Shown: positions 9,012 through 17,089 of the stretch, piece after piece
Position numbering within the stretch: position 1 is the stretch's first letter
How the letters are laid out: every line of letters begins with the position of its first letter
NCBI GenBank assembly: GCA_039180025.1
Contig: JBCDDZ010000002.1
Location: 67,733-131,732, forward strand
Direction: 5' to 3'
Length of the DNA stretch: 64,000 nucleotides
Origin: Algisphaera sp039180025
GTDB lineage: Bacteria; Planctomycetota; Phycisphaerae; Phycisphaerales; Phycisphaeraceae
Position numbers and translations under genes: made by a program
The notes under the pieces: model-generated
The model's database searches: none
Told to the model about the DNA's origin: nothing
Seen by the model: only the letters and a program-made list of their open reading frames with translations

Positions 9012-10910
9012 ATGTCGGTGTTTATTGATCACACAGATGAGCGCGAAAGCCCGGGCCCCGCGGAGCGTCCGGGTATCGAAGAACCGGCCGGGCAGATCGG
9101 CCGCGACGGCGGCTGGGACCGGGAGCGATCGGATGTCCGGGCCGCGGCGGTCGCCCCGCGCCCGAGCCGGGCGTGGATCGTGTTGCAGTGCGTGCTGGTG
9201 GTGCTGATGGCGGCGGCGGGGCGGTACGCTTACGAAGTCCCCGGGGTGCATTTCGACGAGCCGTACCACCTGCTCCCGGCGAGGAACTGGGTCGACCACG
9301 GCACGCTGGAACTGACCCCCGGCGGAGACCCGTACACCCGGGCCCGGGCGTTTACCTACCTCGTCGGGGTGTCCTACATGCTCCTGGGCGACAGCCTGGC
9401 CTCGGCCCAGTGGGTGTCGCTGATTTCGGGGGTGGGGCTGGTGCTGCTGGGGTTCGGGTGGGTCCGTGGGGCGGTCCGGCGGGAGGATGAACTCAGACAC
9501 GTCGCGGCAGATCGTTCCGGCGAAAGTGGGCCCGCGGCCACGCCGGGGGCGGCCACGCTTCAGGGGAGCCGCGCTGGGGTCCTGCCGGGGGCGGGGGTCG
9601 GGGCGGGGTTGATCGCGGCGGGGCTGATGGCGTTTTCGCTGGACCTGATCCACTTTTCGTACATGGTGCGGTTCTACATGCTCCAGGTGTTGGTGATCTG
9701 GGCGGTGCTGATGCTGGTCTGGGGGATGCTGTACGGCCGTGGCGGGCGGTGGGCGCGGGCGGCGTGCGGCGGGGGGGCGGCCGCGGCGCTGCTGCTGGCG
9801 GTGCATCTGCAGTTGACGTCGGTGATCGCGGTGGCGGGGATGGGGCTGTGGGCCGCCGGGGCGTGGGCGGTGCGGGCGGTGCGGGTGCCCGGGAAACGGG
9901 GCAAGTGGAACGCGGCGGGGGTGGTGGTGCTGCTGGGCCTGGCGGTGGCGGTGGGGGTACTGGCGGTGAAGACCGGCCGGCTCGACGGGCTGTGGTCGAA
10001 GTACCGCGGGGCGGACCTGTGGGTCGGGGCGGACGCGGACGACGTGTGGTACTACGCGAAGTACTACGCCCAGCGGTTTGGCTGGATGTGGGTCGGGTTC
10101 CCCGTGGCCGCGGCGCTGGGGTTCTGGCGGGCGCCCCGGGCGACGGGGTTCCTGCTGCTCACCTGGGCGGGGGGGTTCGTCGGGCAATCGTTCGGGGGAT
10201 TCAAGGCGGACCGCTACGTGCTGTACACCCTGCCGATGTTCATGGCGATATGGGGGATCGGGGCGGCGGCGGGGTGCGGGCTACTGGTGGCGGGAGCCCG
10301 GGCGGCGGCCGGCGGGCTGGTGGGCCGACGGCCCGCACTGGTGCAGGCGGCGGGGGTCTTGGCGGCGCTCTTGTTCCTCGGCGTCGGGGCGGTGGGGATG
10401 AAGCAGGTCTGGAGCATGCAGACAACCCTGCGGGTCGCGCTGGGGCAGACCCGCGGGCCGCACGTCAAGCCGGACTGGGCGGCGGCCGAGACCTGGCTCC
10501 GGGCGCAGGCGGCGGCGGCGGACGCGGTGGTGACCTCGTCGAGCCCGCTGGCGCTGTATTTCATCGGGCGACATGATGTGGCGATCAACGCTTCGCAGCT
10601 CGATGACGATCCGGAATTTGCGCGGGACTGGCGGGTGGACGCGCCGGTGATTTCGTCGGCCGAGTCGCTCGCAAAAGTGATCGCCGAGCAGCCCTCGGGG
10701 TTGATTGTGGTCGAGCGTGACCTGTGGCGGCAGCCCGCCGGGGTCCCGGTCGCCACGGCGGATTTTATCGAGGCGCGGACCCAACGGCTGGCGGTAGAGC
10801 GGGACTGGCGTTTGGAAGTGTTCCGCTGGCCCGGCACCCCCGGCACCCCCGGCATCCCCGGCACCTCCGGAACCGCTGGCCTCCCCGGCACCCCGGTGAG
10901 CCCCGACTGA
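9012..10910 (+). CDS. ArnT/PMT-like (GT39/GT83) membrane glycosyltransferase
   Basis: This large polytopic protein is 632 residues. After a charged, Pro/Glu-rich N-terminus of about 55 residues comes the first helix, then an extracytoplasmic loop 'VHFDEPYHLLPARNW'. Its acidic DE pair early in loop 1 is the catalytic/metal site signature of the ArnT/PMT (GT-C) fold. Helices follow to about residue 460, then a soluble domain containing 'VVTSSSPLALYFIGRHDV'. It probably uses a polyprenyl-phosphate sugar, perhaps made by the GT2 at 1930, to modify a glycan or protein outside the membrane. The last 25 residues are a collagen-like PGTPGTPGIPG tail, echoing the previous gene. The start is set where the charged N-terminus begins; no strong ribosome-binding site is visible. 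Confidence 0.78.
   Translation: MSVFIDHTDERESPGPAERPGIEEPAGQIGRDGGWDRERSDVRAAAVAPRPSRAWIVLQCVLVVLMAAAGRYAYEVPGVHFDEPYHLLPARNWVDHGTLELTPGGDPYTRARAFTYLVGVSYMLLGDSLASAQWVSLISGVGLVLLGFGWVRGAVRREDELRHVAADRSGESGPAATPGAATLQGSRAGVLPGAGVGAGLIAAGLMAFSLDLIHFSYMVRFYMLQVLVIWAVLMLVWGMLYGRGGRWARAACGGGAAAALLLAVHLQLTSVIAVAGMGLWAAGAWAVRAVRVPGKRGKWNAAGVVVLLGLAVAVGVLAVKTGRLDGLWSKYRGADLWVGADADDVWYYAKYYAQRFGWMWVGFPVAAALGFWRAPRATGFLLLTWAGGFVGQSFGGFKADRYVLYTLPMFMAIWGIGAAAGCGLLVAGARAAAGGLVGRRPALVQAAGVLAALLFLGVGAVGMKQVWSMQTTLRVALGQTRGPHVKPDWAAAETWLRAQAAAADAVVTSSSPLALYFIGRHDVAINASQLDDDPEFARDWRVDAPVISSAESLAKVIAEQPSGLIVVERDLWRQPAGVPVATADFIEARTQRLAVERDWRLEVFRWPGTPGTPGIPGTSGTAGLPGTPVSPD
10829..10897 (+). repeat. Degenerate 9-bp CCCGGCACC-type repeat at a gene 3' end
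   Basis: About six imperfect units related to CCCGGCACC encode a PGT/PGI/SGT-type tail on the membrane glycosyltransferase. The unit differs from the one at 8801 mainly at two wobble-like positions (AAAC versus CACC), and both arrays begin with the same GGCACCCCCGG segment. Confidence 0.85.
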
Positions 10911-11045
10911 AGCGGGCGGGGGCAAGTCGGAGAAACGAAGTGATTGCGGGGGAAGACTGTGCCGATAGATAGAATAGGGTCGCGAAACGGCTCGGAGGTG
11001 GTGCAGGGGTGGCTCGGGCGGGGTGAGGGACGAGATGTGGACACG

Positions 11046-12026
11046 ATGGACCCGCCGAAAACCAGCACGACCCCGGGCGAAGCCTCGGCGGTGACCGAGC
11101 CCGAGAACCGTAGCGGGGCGATCGCCGCGCCGGACCCGCCCGCGGGTACCCGGCCCGACACGGTGCGTCTCGGCGGGGAAAAAGGAGTTTGGTTCGACCG
11201 GATCACGGAAGCCGCGGCGGCGGCGTATGTGATGGCGGCGCTGGACGCCGGTCGGGGCGGCTGGGTGGTGACTTCGAACCTGGACCACCTGGTGCGGGCC
11301 CGGCGGGACCCGGATTTCCGCCGGATGACCCGGGACGCGGACCTGGTGGTCGCCGACGGGGCACCGCTGGTGTGGGCCAGCGTGCTCCAGGGGACGCCGC
11401 TGCCCGAGCGGGTGGCGGGGTCGTCGCTGGTGTGGACCCTGGCCGAGGCCGCGGCGACGCGGGGGCGGAGCGTGTACCTGCTCGGCGGAGACCCGGGGAC
11501 CGCGGAAGAGGCGGGCCGGGTGCTGGAGGCCCGGTACCCGGGGCTGCGGGTCGTGGGGACCTGGTGCCCGCCACGCGGGTTCGAGACGGACCTGCCGCAT
11601 ATGCAAGCAATGGCCGAGTCGCTGCGCAGTTCCGGGGCGGACCTGGTGTACGTGGCGTTGGGGTCGCCGAAACAGGAGAAGCTGATCGAACAGCTCCGCG
11701 AGGTGCTGCCCGGGGCGTGGTGGATGGGGGTGGGGATCAGCCTGAGCTTTATCTGCGGCCGGGTGCGGCGGGCGCCGCGGTGGGTCCAGCGTCTCGGGCT
11801 CGAGTGGGTGCACCGGATGGCCCAGGAGCCGCGGCGGCTGGCGCGGCGGTATCTGGTGGACGGTATCCCTTTTGCACTGGTTTTGCTATGCTCGAGTTTG
11901 GTCCGACGGTTCAGCACGCCGGACGCGGAGCGGACGCGGCGCCCGATAAAGCGGGCCGCCGCAGCCCGTACGGCCGGGGTTGAGGGAACGCACGGGACGG
12001 AACCGGTGCGAGAGGGAGGTCCATGA
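11046..12026 (+). CDS. WecG/TagA/CpsF family (GT26) glycosyltransferase
   Basis: The predicted protein is about 326 residues with a disordered N-terminal 45. The GT26 blocks are clear: 'VVTSNLDHLVRARRD', 'LVVADGAPLVWASVL' (the catalytic Asp region, residues about 100-115), 'VYLLGGDPGTAEEAG', 'LVYVALGSPKQEKLIEQ', and the C-terminal 'RAPRWVQRLGLEWVHRMAQEP'. Known members transfer N-acetylmannosamine or related uronic sugars to undecaprenyl-PP-GlcNAc at the inner membrane. Here it probably adds the second sugar after the initiating transferase at 17090. The start is uncertain: ATG 11046 is used, and GTG 11037 in the same frame is possible. The hydrophobic C-terminus likely aids membrane docking. 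Confidence 0.88.
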   Translation: MDPPKTSTTPGEASAVTEPENRSGAIAAPDPPAGTRPDTVRLGGEKGVWFDRITEAAAAAYVMAALDAGRGGWVVTSNLDHLVRARRDPDFRRMTRDADLVVADGAPLVWASVLQGTPLPERVAGSSLVWTLAEAAATRGRSVYLLGGDPGTAEEAGRVLEARYPGLRVVGTWCPPRGFETDLPHMQAMAESLRSSGADLVYVALGSPKQEKLIEQLREVLPGAWWMGVGISLSFICGRVRRAPRWVQRLGLEWVHRMAQEPRRLARRYLVDGIPFALVLLCSSLVRRFSTPDAERTRRPIKRAAAARTAGVEGTHGTEPVREGGP

Positions 12027-12146
12027 TGTACGCCCAAGGCGGTATAACACGTCGTTCACGGATAGAGACCGATCGTGATCTTTCGGCCCGGGTCTACGCC
12101 GGGCCCCAGCGTGGTCGGGCGCAGGGATCGCGGGGAGGGGCGTGGC

Positions 12147-13082
12147 GTGCTATTTAAGATTTCGCAACAGGAATTGATCCAGTCGGGCGCGGCCGACGGC
12201 CGAACCCGGTTAAGCCATCAGCTCTCGGACCTCCGGGCGGTGGTGCTTTTGGCGGGTTCGGTGCGTGCGAACCAGCTGCGCAAAGCGACCGGGCGGTGTG
12301 CTTTGGAGATGCCGGTGGGGAACAACCGCTCGGTGCTGGACTGCTGGCGGGAGCAGCTGGTGACGATGGCCGAGCAGCTGGGGATCGAGCGTCTGCCGGT
12401 GCGGGTGATGGTGGACCGGGCCAGCGGGATGACGCCCGGGGTCACGCAGCACGGGCCGGTGGAGCTGTCGATCGAGATCGACCCTTCGGACTTCCGCGGA
12501 ACGGGCGGGCTGTTGTCCGATTTGGCCCGGGGGTACCGGGACCAGGACTTGATCTTAGCGACCCACGCCTCGCAGCTCTTGTTCGAGCCCCTGGCCGAGC
12601 TGGCGGGCGCGATGGCCGGCCCGCAGTCGGACGTGAGCCTGGTCTGCAGCGCGGACGGGACGCCCAGCGGTCTGATGCTGCTGCGCTGTGGCTGCTTGCG
12701 GGAGATTAATCCTGTGGGATTCGTGGACTTAAACGAACAGGCGTTGCCCGCGATCGCCCAGCAGCACGACGTCCGCGTGGTCCGCTACGACCAGCCGACG
12801 GCACGATCGCTACGGACCCGGCGGACTTACCTCGAGACGCTCCGGGAATACCACCGGCAGCAATACCGCGGACAGCTCGACGGGCCGCCGCGGGAAGCGT
12901 GGGAGAAGACCTTCGGCATCGTCGAACGCGGCGCGCAGGTCCATGAGCGGGCGGTGATCCACGATTCGGTGGTACTCAGCGGGGCGCGGGTCGAGGCCGA
13001 CGCGGTGCTGGTGCGCAGCGTGGTGTGCCCCGGGGCGATGATCGGGCCGGGGCGTTCGGAGGTCGATCGGGTTATTTGCTGA
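12147..13082 (+). CDS. Degenerate NDP-sugar nucleotidyltransferase-like protein
   Basis: The protein is about 311 residues. 'LRAVVLLAGSVRANQLRKATGR' (residues about 22-43) aligns by eye with the start of nucleotidyltransferases, 'xAVILAGGxGTRLxPLT'. The GGxGTR triphosphate loop and the following Arg are not conserved, so ordinary pyrophosphorylase activity is doubtful. The last 50 residues ('VHERAVIHDSVVLSGARVEADAVLVRSVVCPGAMIG') are hexapeptide repeats of a left-handed beta helix, as in GlmU/GlgC-like proteins. The GTG start at 12147 has a good GGGGAGGGG site 6 bases upstream. It sits between WecG and the exosortase-like gene. It may be a regulatory or glycan-binding derivative. Confidence 0.65.
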   Translation: MLFKISQQELIQSGAADGRTRLSHQLSDLRAVVLLAGSVRANQLRKATGRCALEMPVGNNRSVLDCWREQLVTMAEQLGIERLPVRVMVDRASGMTPGVTQHGPVELSIEIDPSDFRGTGGLLSDLARGYRDQDLILATHASQLLFEPLAELAGAMAGPQSDVSLVCSADGTPSGLMLLRCGCLREINPVGFVDLNEQALPAIAQQHDVRVVRYDQPTARSLRTRRTYLETLREYHRQQYRGQLDGPPREAWEKTFGIVERGAQVHERAVIHDSVVLSGARVEADAVLVRSVVCPGAMIGPGRSEVDRVIC

Positions 13083-13127
13083 CGCCGCCGACGGGGGGGC
13101 TCGGATTAAATCGATTATTTATTTTTT

Positions 13128-13193
13128 GGGGCTATCGCCACGGCGGGAACCCTTTAGAATAAGGTCGATTTGCACCGCCGCGGGACGATAGCC
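13128..13193 (+). ncRNA. Candidate structured leader: nested inverted repeat
   Basis: In the 257-base gap before the exosortase-like gene, GGCTATCG (13130-13137) pairs perfectly with CGATAGCC (13186-13193). Inside it, CGGCGG (13141-13146) pairs with CCGCCG (13175-13180). Innermost, CCTT (13151-13154) pairs with AAGG (13161-13164) around the loop TAGAAT. An AT-rich tract (13101-13127) lies immediately upstream and could be promoter DNA. There is no T-run after the stem, so it is not a simple terminator. It may be a regulatory leader, or merely a DNA palindrome. Confidence 0.45.
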
Positions 13194-13339
13194 TCCGGCA
13201 AGTGCAGCGACCGGGCGGCGGGGGCATCAGGAAACGGGTTAAGGGTGGGGGTCGCAGGGCATGCTCTGGCGTCGGCCCGGGTGTGGTGATCCGGGGCCGG
13301 GCGTCAGGCGGTAGGCCGGGCCAGTTGGGCAGCGTGACC

Positions 13340-14221
13340 ATGATTTCGAGGCGATTGAAAAAAAACGGCTGGACGATCTGGCACGTGATGTCCGCGCTGG
13401 TGATGGTGCTCTCGGCGATCGCGGTGACGTGGCGTGGCTGGGCCCGGATCATCGACCTGGGGCTGACCCGCGCGGTGGCCGGCCACGTGTTTTTGGTGCC
13501 CGTGGTGGTGGTGTTTCTCGTTTGGGTGCGGCGGAAGCGGGTGTTGGCCTGCCGGCCGTCGGGCTCGCTGATGGGTCTGGTGCTCGCGGGGCTGGGGGTC
13601 GCGGCGTTTGTCTACGGCGGCAAGCGGGCGCACCCGTCGCTGTTCCATTTGGGAGCGGTGCTGCTGCCGGCGGGGTGTCTGGTTTCGATCTTGGGTCAGC
13701 AGGTGTTCCGGGCATATCTGCCGGCATTTATCGTGCTGATCGCGTTGATCCCGCCGCCGATCGGATTCGCCGAGCAGTTGGCCCAGCCGCTCCAGATCGC
13801 GACGGGCCGGCTGACGTGCTGGCTGTACGCGCTGCTGGGTTCGACCGCTGAACTCAGCGGCAGCCAGCTGCGGATCGGCCGGGCGTCGGTACGGCTCAGC
13901 GACGTCGCGGCGGGGTTGCCCATGGCGATGTCGCTGTCGCTGATCAGCTACGGGTTCGTCTTCGGCACGCCGCTACGGATGTCGGTACGGCTCGCGATCC
14001 TGCTCCTGAGCCCGCTGTCGGCGATCGTGTGCAGCGCTTTGGCTTTGGCCGCGACCCTTTGGCTTTATAATGGACTCTCGCAGGAGCAGGCAGCGCTGTG
14101 GCTGCGGATCGGTGAGTGGACCATGCTGTTGGTGGCGTTTTTATCCCTGGTCGCGGCGATGCGGGTGTTAATCTGGGCGTCGGTGCCTGTCCGGAGGTAC
14201 CCGCTGGCGTACGACCAATAA
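13340..14221 (+). CDS. Exosortase-family membrane protein lacking recognisable catalytic residues
   Basis: This protein of about 293 residues has some eight membrane helices. It follows the exosortase/archaeosortase pattern: 'AGHVFLVPVVVVFLVWVRRK' early, 'LIPPPIGFAEQLAQPLQIAT' in the middle, then 'LRIGRASVRLSDVAAGLPMAM'. In active exosortases the last block reads roughly 'VAEACSGLRSL', with the catalytic Cys and an Arg. Here the aligned residues are Ala and Pro. The later N-x-x-R and His positions also read 'CSALAL' and 'LRIGEW'. By eye all three catalytic positions are lost. It may be a pseudo-enzyme or an EPS membrane partner. The start at 13340 is chosen by homology; GTG 13334 is possible. 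Confidence 0.75.
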   Translation: MISRRLKKNGWTIWHVMSALVMVLSAIAVTWRGWARIIDLGLTRAVAGHVFLVPVVVVFLVWVRRKRVLACRPSGSLMGLVLAGLGVAAFVYGGKRAHPSLFHLGAVLLPAGCLVSILGQQVFRAYLPAFIVLIALIPPPIGFAEQLAQPLQIATGRLTCWLYALLGSTAELSGSQLRIGRASVRLSDVAAGLPMAMSLSLISYGFVFGTPLRMSVRLAILLLSPLSAIVCSALALAATLWLYNGLSQEQAALWLRIGEWTMLLVAFLSLVAAMRVLIWASVPVRRYPLAYDQ

Positions 14222-14617
14222 TCCGCCGTCCCCAGCCCCCCGGTGGGCGATCGAAACCGTCTGCCCACGTGAGATAGAAGGATACATGGCGTTTTAACGT
14301 GATCTTACTAGAAAGGATTTCACCGGCATCCGTGAGAGAATGAGTAGAATGATGCTCAAGGCGGATATCAACCCTCCCTGCCGGATGGACGAAGTTAATC
14401 ACAGATCTCCCCGGGCGACGGGCCGTTCCACCGGTTCTTCGGATCTTGGGTCGCTTTGAACCTCAGGCCCTGCCCGACCACCCGCGGCCCCGCCGCCCGC
14501 CACCGATGATCGGCGGTGAGAAAAGCCGCCCCGATGATTGCTCCCTACCGAGACGACGACCCGACCCGCCCCCCGGCATACCACGGCCCCACGGCCCCAG
14601 GATTCGGAAAAAGTGCG
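14222..14617. other. 396-base intergenic region between EPS sub-blocks
   Basis: This gap separates genes with G-ending codons (left) from genes with C-ending codons (right). It holds a weak inverted repeat, GTGGGC (14243-14248) with GCCCAC (14263-14268), an AT-rich segment around 14275-14325 that could contain a promoter, and a 39-codon reading frame starting with ATG at 14340. That frame has no homology I recognise. No convincing -10/-35 pair was found. Confidence 0.5.
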
Positions 14618-17029
14618 ATGAGTGATGAACTGAATTTCAATGCCCCTCAAGGCAACTCCAATGCGGGTGCCCGCGACGAAGACTCGTCCCAGCGCCGGGC
14701 TCAACTGCTGGCCCTGCTCCGCGGCCGGCTCCATTGGGCCATCATCCTCTCGGTCATCTTCGGCAGCGTGTTCGCGTACTTCGGCCACCAGAGCGTCGTG
14801 CCCATGTTCGAAAGCTCCGGCAGCGTCGTGGTGCAGAAAGAAGAAATCCTTTTCGACGCCAGCGACGTCGCCGGGAACAACACCGGCAAGTGGCGTACGT
14901 TTCTCCGTCAACAAGACCAGCTGATCAAAAGCGCTCAGGTCGCCGAACGCGCGATGGCTTCGGAGGTCTGGCAGTCCCGCAGCCCCGACGCCCCGAAGTG
15001 GTCCGCTTCTGATTTTGCCCGGGCCATCGAAACCGAGATGGACGAAGGCGACGACGACAACAACGTCTTCGACATCACCTTTTCCGCGCTCGACGGCGAA
15101 TCCGCCGGCAAAGGCAACCAGGCCCTGCTCCAAGCCTACCGCGAAGAATACGGCTACCAAACCTCCAACCAGTACCTCAACCTGCTCCAGCGTCTCCAGA
15201 ACCAGATGCAGAAGTCCGCGATGGAGATCAAAGAGCAGGAAGCTCAGCGTCGCATCATCATGACCGACACCGAGTACCAACAGCTCATCCCCCAGATCAA
15301 TGCCCTGAACAACCAACAGATCGATCTGCAGTTCAAGCTTGACGAGGTCCGCGCGGAACTCGAACTGCGTAACCCCGCGGCCACCGGCGTGTCGACCAAC
15401 CCCGCCGACCTGATCGTCGCCGACCCCATCCTCAGCGAGATGCAGGAGAACGTCCAGTTCTTCCAGGACCAGATCGACGCCGCGGCGCTCAACGGCATGG
15501 GGCCCAACCACCCGACCGTGGCCCGCTACATCAGCAGCCGCGACGTGATCAAAGCCAAAATGGAAAAACGCATCGAACAGATGCTCAGCGACGAAGACGG
15601 CCTGCTCCGCGACCAGGAATACGAACAGCTCCGCCAGCTCGAACAGCTCTGGCACCGCCAACTGGTGGACGTCAACGAATCGCTCGATAAGCTCGGCACC
15701 AAGCGTGCTCAGGTCGCCGGGATCGAAGAAGAAATCGAAGCCAAACGCCTGATCATCAACAAGGCCCGCCGCGAGATCGATGAGATCAACGTCGAACTCG
15801 ATGGCGTAAAGAACACCGTCCGTATCCTCAGCCTGGGTGCCGAGCCGTTGACGCCGTCCAACAGCGGCAAGGCGATGCAGGTCGCCGTACTCGGCAGCAT
15901 GGGGGGCACGTTCCTGGGCTTCGGGCTCGTCATGGCCGTGGGCCTCCTGGACCGCCGGCTCCGCCACGCCGGCGACGCCCGGATGGGCCTCCGCGATATC
16001 CGCATGCTCGGCATCCTCCCGACGCTGCCCGAAAACTTCGCCGACCCCGAGCAGTCTGAAAAAGCCGCCCACGCCGTCCACCACATCCGCACCCTCCTCC
16101 AGATCAGCAACCGCGGCACCGCCCGCGTCTTCAGCGTCACCAGCCCCGCCGCCGGCTCCGGGAAGTCTTCCCTCTCCGTCGCCATGGGCCTGTCCTTCGC
16201 CGCCTCGGAATCCAAAACCCTGGTCATCGACTGCGACCTCGTGGGTGCCGGGCTGACCCGACGGGTCGGGGCGGTGGTCAACCGCTCGGTCGAAGCCATC
16301 CTCCGCGAAGACACCGTCCTCACCGACGACCAGATCAACGACGCCGTCCGCCACGCCCGGGAGAAAGGCGTCAAGCTCAAGGACGCCCTGGTCGAGCTGG
16401 GCATGCTTACCAAGAAAGACCTGCAGCGTCTCAACCGCCGCCAGGCCGACTCCGCGCTGGGCATCCTCGACGCCTGCCAGGGCCGGCCGTTCAGCGAATG
16501 CGTCGCCCACACCGGGATCGAAAACTTCCACGTCCTGCCCATCGGTGCCGCCAAGCCGCAGGACGCCGGCCTGCTCTCGCCCAAGGCCCTGCGCAACCTG
16601 GTCGCCCGGGCCCGCGAAGAGTACGACGTGGTCCTGATCGACACCGGCCCCTGCCTCGGCTCGCTCGAGGCCTCCATGGCCGCCGCCGAATCCGACGCCA
16701 CCGTCCTGATCGTCTCCCGCGGCGACTCGAAAGCCATGGCCGTCAAAGCCAAGGAACACCTGACCTCGGTCGGGGCCAACGTCGTCGGCTGCGTCTTCAA
16801 CCACGCCCTCGATACCGACCTCAGCAGCTCTTCGTTCGCCTCGATCGTTTCCCAGGAACGCCGCACCGACCCCGCCCAGAGCCTGCTCTCGGCCGACCCC
16901 GCGGTCGCCGCCCGGTTCGGCCCGCTGGGGTCCGCGGTCGCCGCGTTCGGCACCCCCAGCAAATCGCCCAACGGCCGCCCCCGACGCGCCCCGTCCGCCA
17001 ACGGCAACGGGTCGTCCAACGGCCACTAA
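14618..17029 (+). CDS. Wzz-type chain-length/CpsD-like ATPase fusion with embedded MshEN-like segment
   Basis: The protein is 803 residues. There is a membrane helix at about 38-63, a long coiled-coil periplasmic region (about 140-400; Gln/Glu-rich), a second helix at about 419-447, then a cytoplasmic P-loop domain like bacterial tyrosine kinases. Walker A 'SPAAGSGKSSL' is near 510, Walker A' 'TLVIDCDLVGAGLT' near 540, and Walker B 'YDVVLIDTGP' near 670. Between A' and B lies an insert of about 75 residues with 'KDALVELGMLTKKDLQRLNRRQ', which resembles the MshEN domain of type II secretion/pilus ATPases. The C-terminal tail has no tyrosines, so the usual autophosphorylation cluster is absent. 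It probably controls EPS polymerisation and export. Confidence 0.85.
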   Translation: MSDELNFNAPQGNSNAGARDEDSSQRRAQLLALLRGRLHWAIILSVIFGSVFAYFGHQSVVPMFESSGSVVVQKEEILFDASDVAGNNTGKWRTFLRQQDQLIKSAQVAERAMASEVWQSRSPDAPKWSASDFARAIETEMDEGDDDNNVFDITFSALDGESAGKGNQALLQAYREEYGYQTSNQYLNLLQRLQNQMQKSAMEIKEQEAQRRIIMTDTEYQQLIPQINALNNQQIDLQFKLDEVRAELELRNPAATGVSTNPADLIVADPILSEMQENVQFFQDQIDAAALNGMGPNHPTVARYISSRDVIKAKMEKRIEQMLSDEDGLLRDQEYEQLRQLEQLWHRQLVDVNESLDKLGTKRAQVAGIEEEIEAKRLIINKARREIDEINVELDGVKNTVRILSLGAEPLTPSNSGKAMQVAVLGSMGGTFLGFGLVMAVGLLDRRLRHAGDARMGLRDIRMLGILPTLPENFADPEQSEKAAHAVHHIRTLLQISNRGTARVFSVTSPAAGSGKSSLSVAMGLSFAASESKTLVIDCDLVGAGLTRRVGAVVNRSVEAILREDTVLTDDQINDAVRHAREKGVKLKDALVELGMLTKKDLQRLNRRQADSALGILDACQGRPFSECVAHTGIENFHVLPIGAAKPQDAGLLSPKALRNLVARAREEYDVVLIDTGPCLGSLEASMAAAESDATVLIVSRGDSKAMAVKAKEHLTSVGANVVGCVFNHALDTDLSSSSFASIVSQERRTDPAQSLLSADPAVAARFGPLGSAVAAFGTPSKSPNGRPRRAPSANGNGSSNGH

Positions 17030-17089
17030 CGTATCCGCAGACCGCGCCCCCTTCCCCGCCCCGTCGTCTGAGCCCGCCCGCTGCCGACC

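Noticed and set aside
13181..13199. Resemblance of GGGACGATAGCCTCCGGC to part of the cyclic-di-GMP-I riboswitch
   Set aside because: The GCAAACC segment, the tetraloop and the receptor stem of that riboswitch are absent, and the match is short and GC-rich.
14340..14459. A 39-codon plus-strand frame in the EPS gap
   Set aside because: It is too short and unlike any family I know; it is mentioned only in the gap description.
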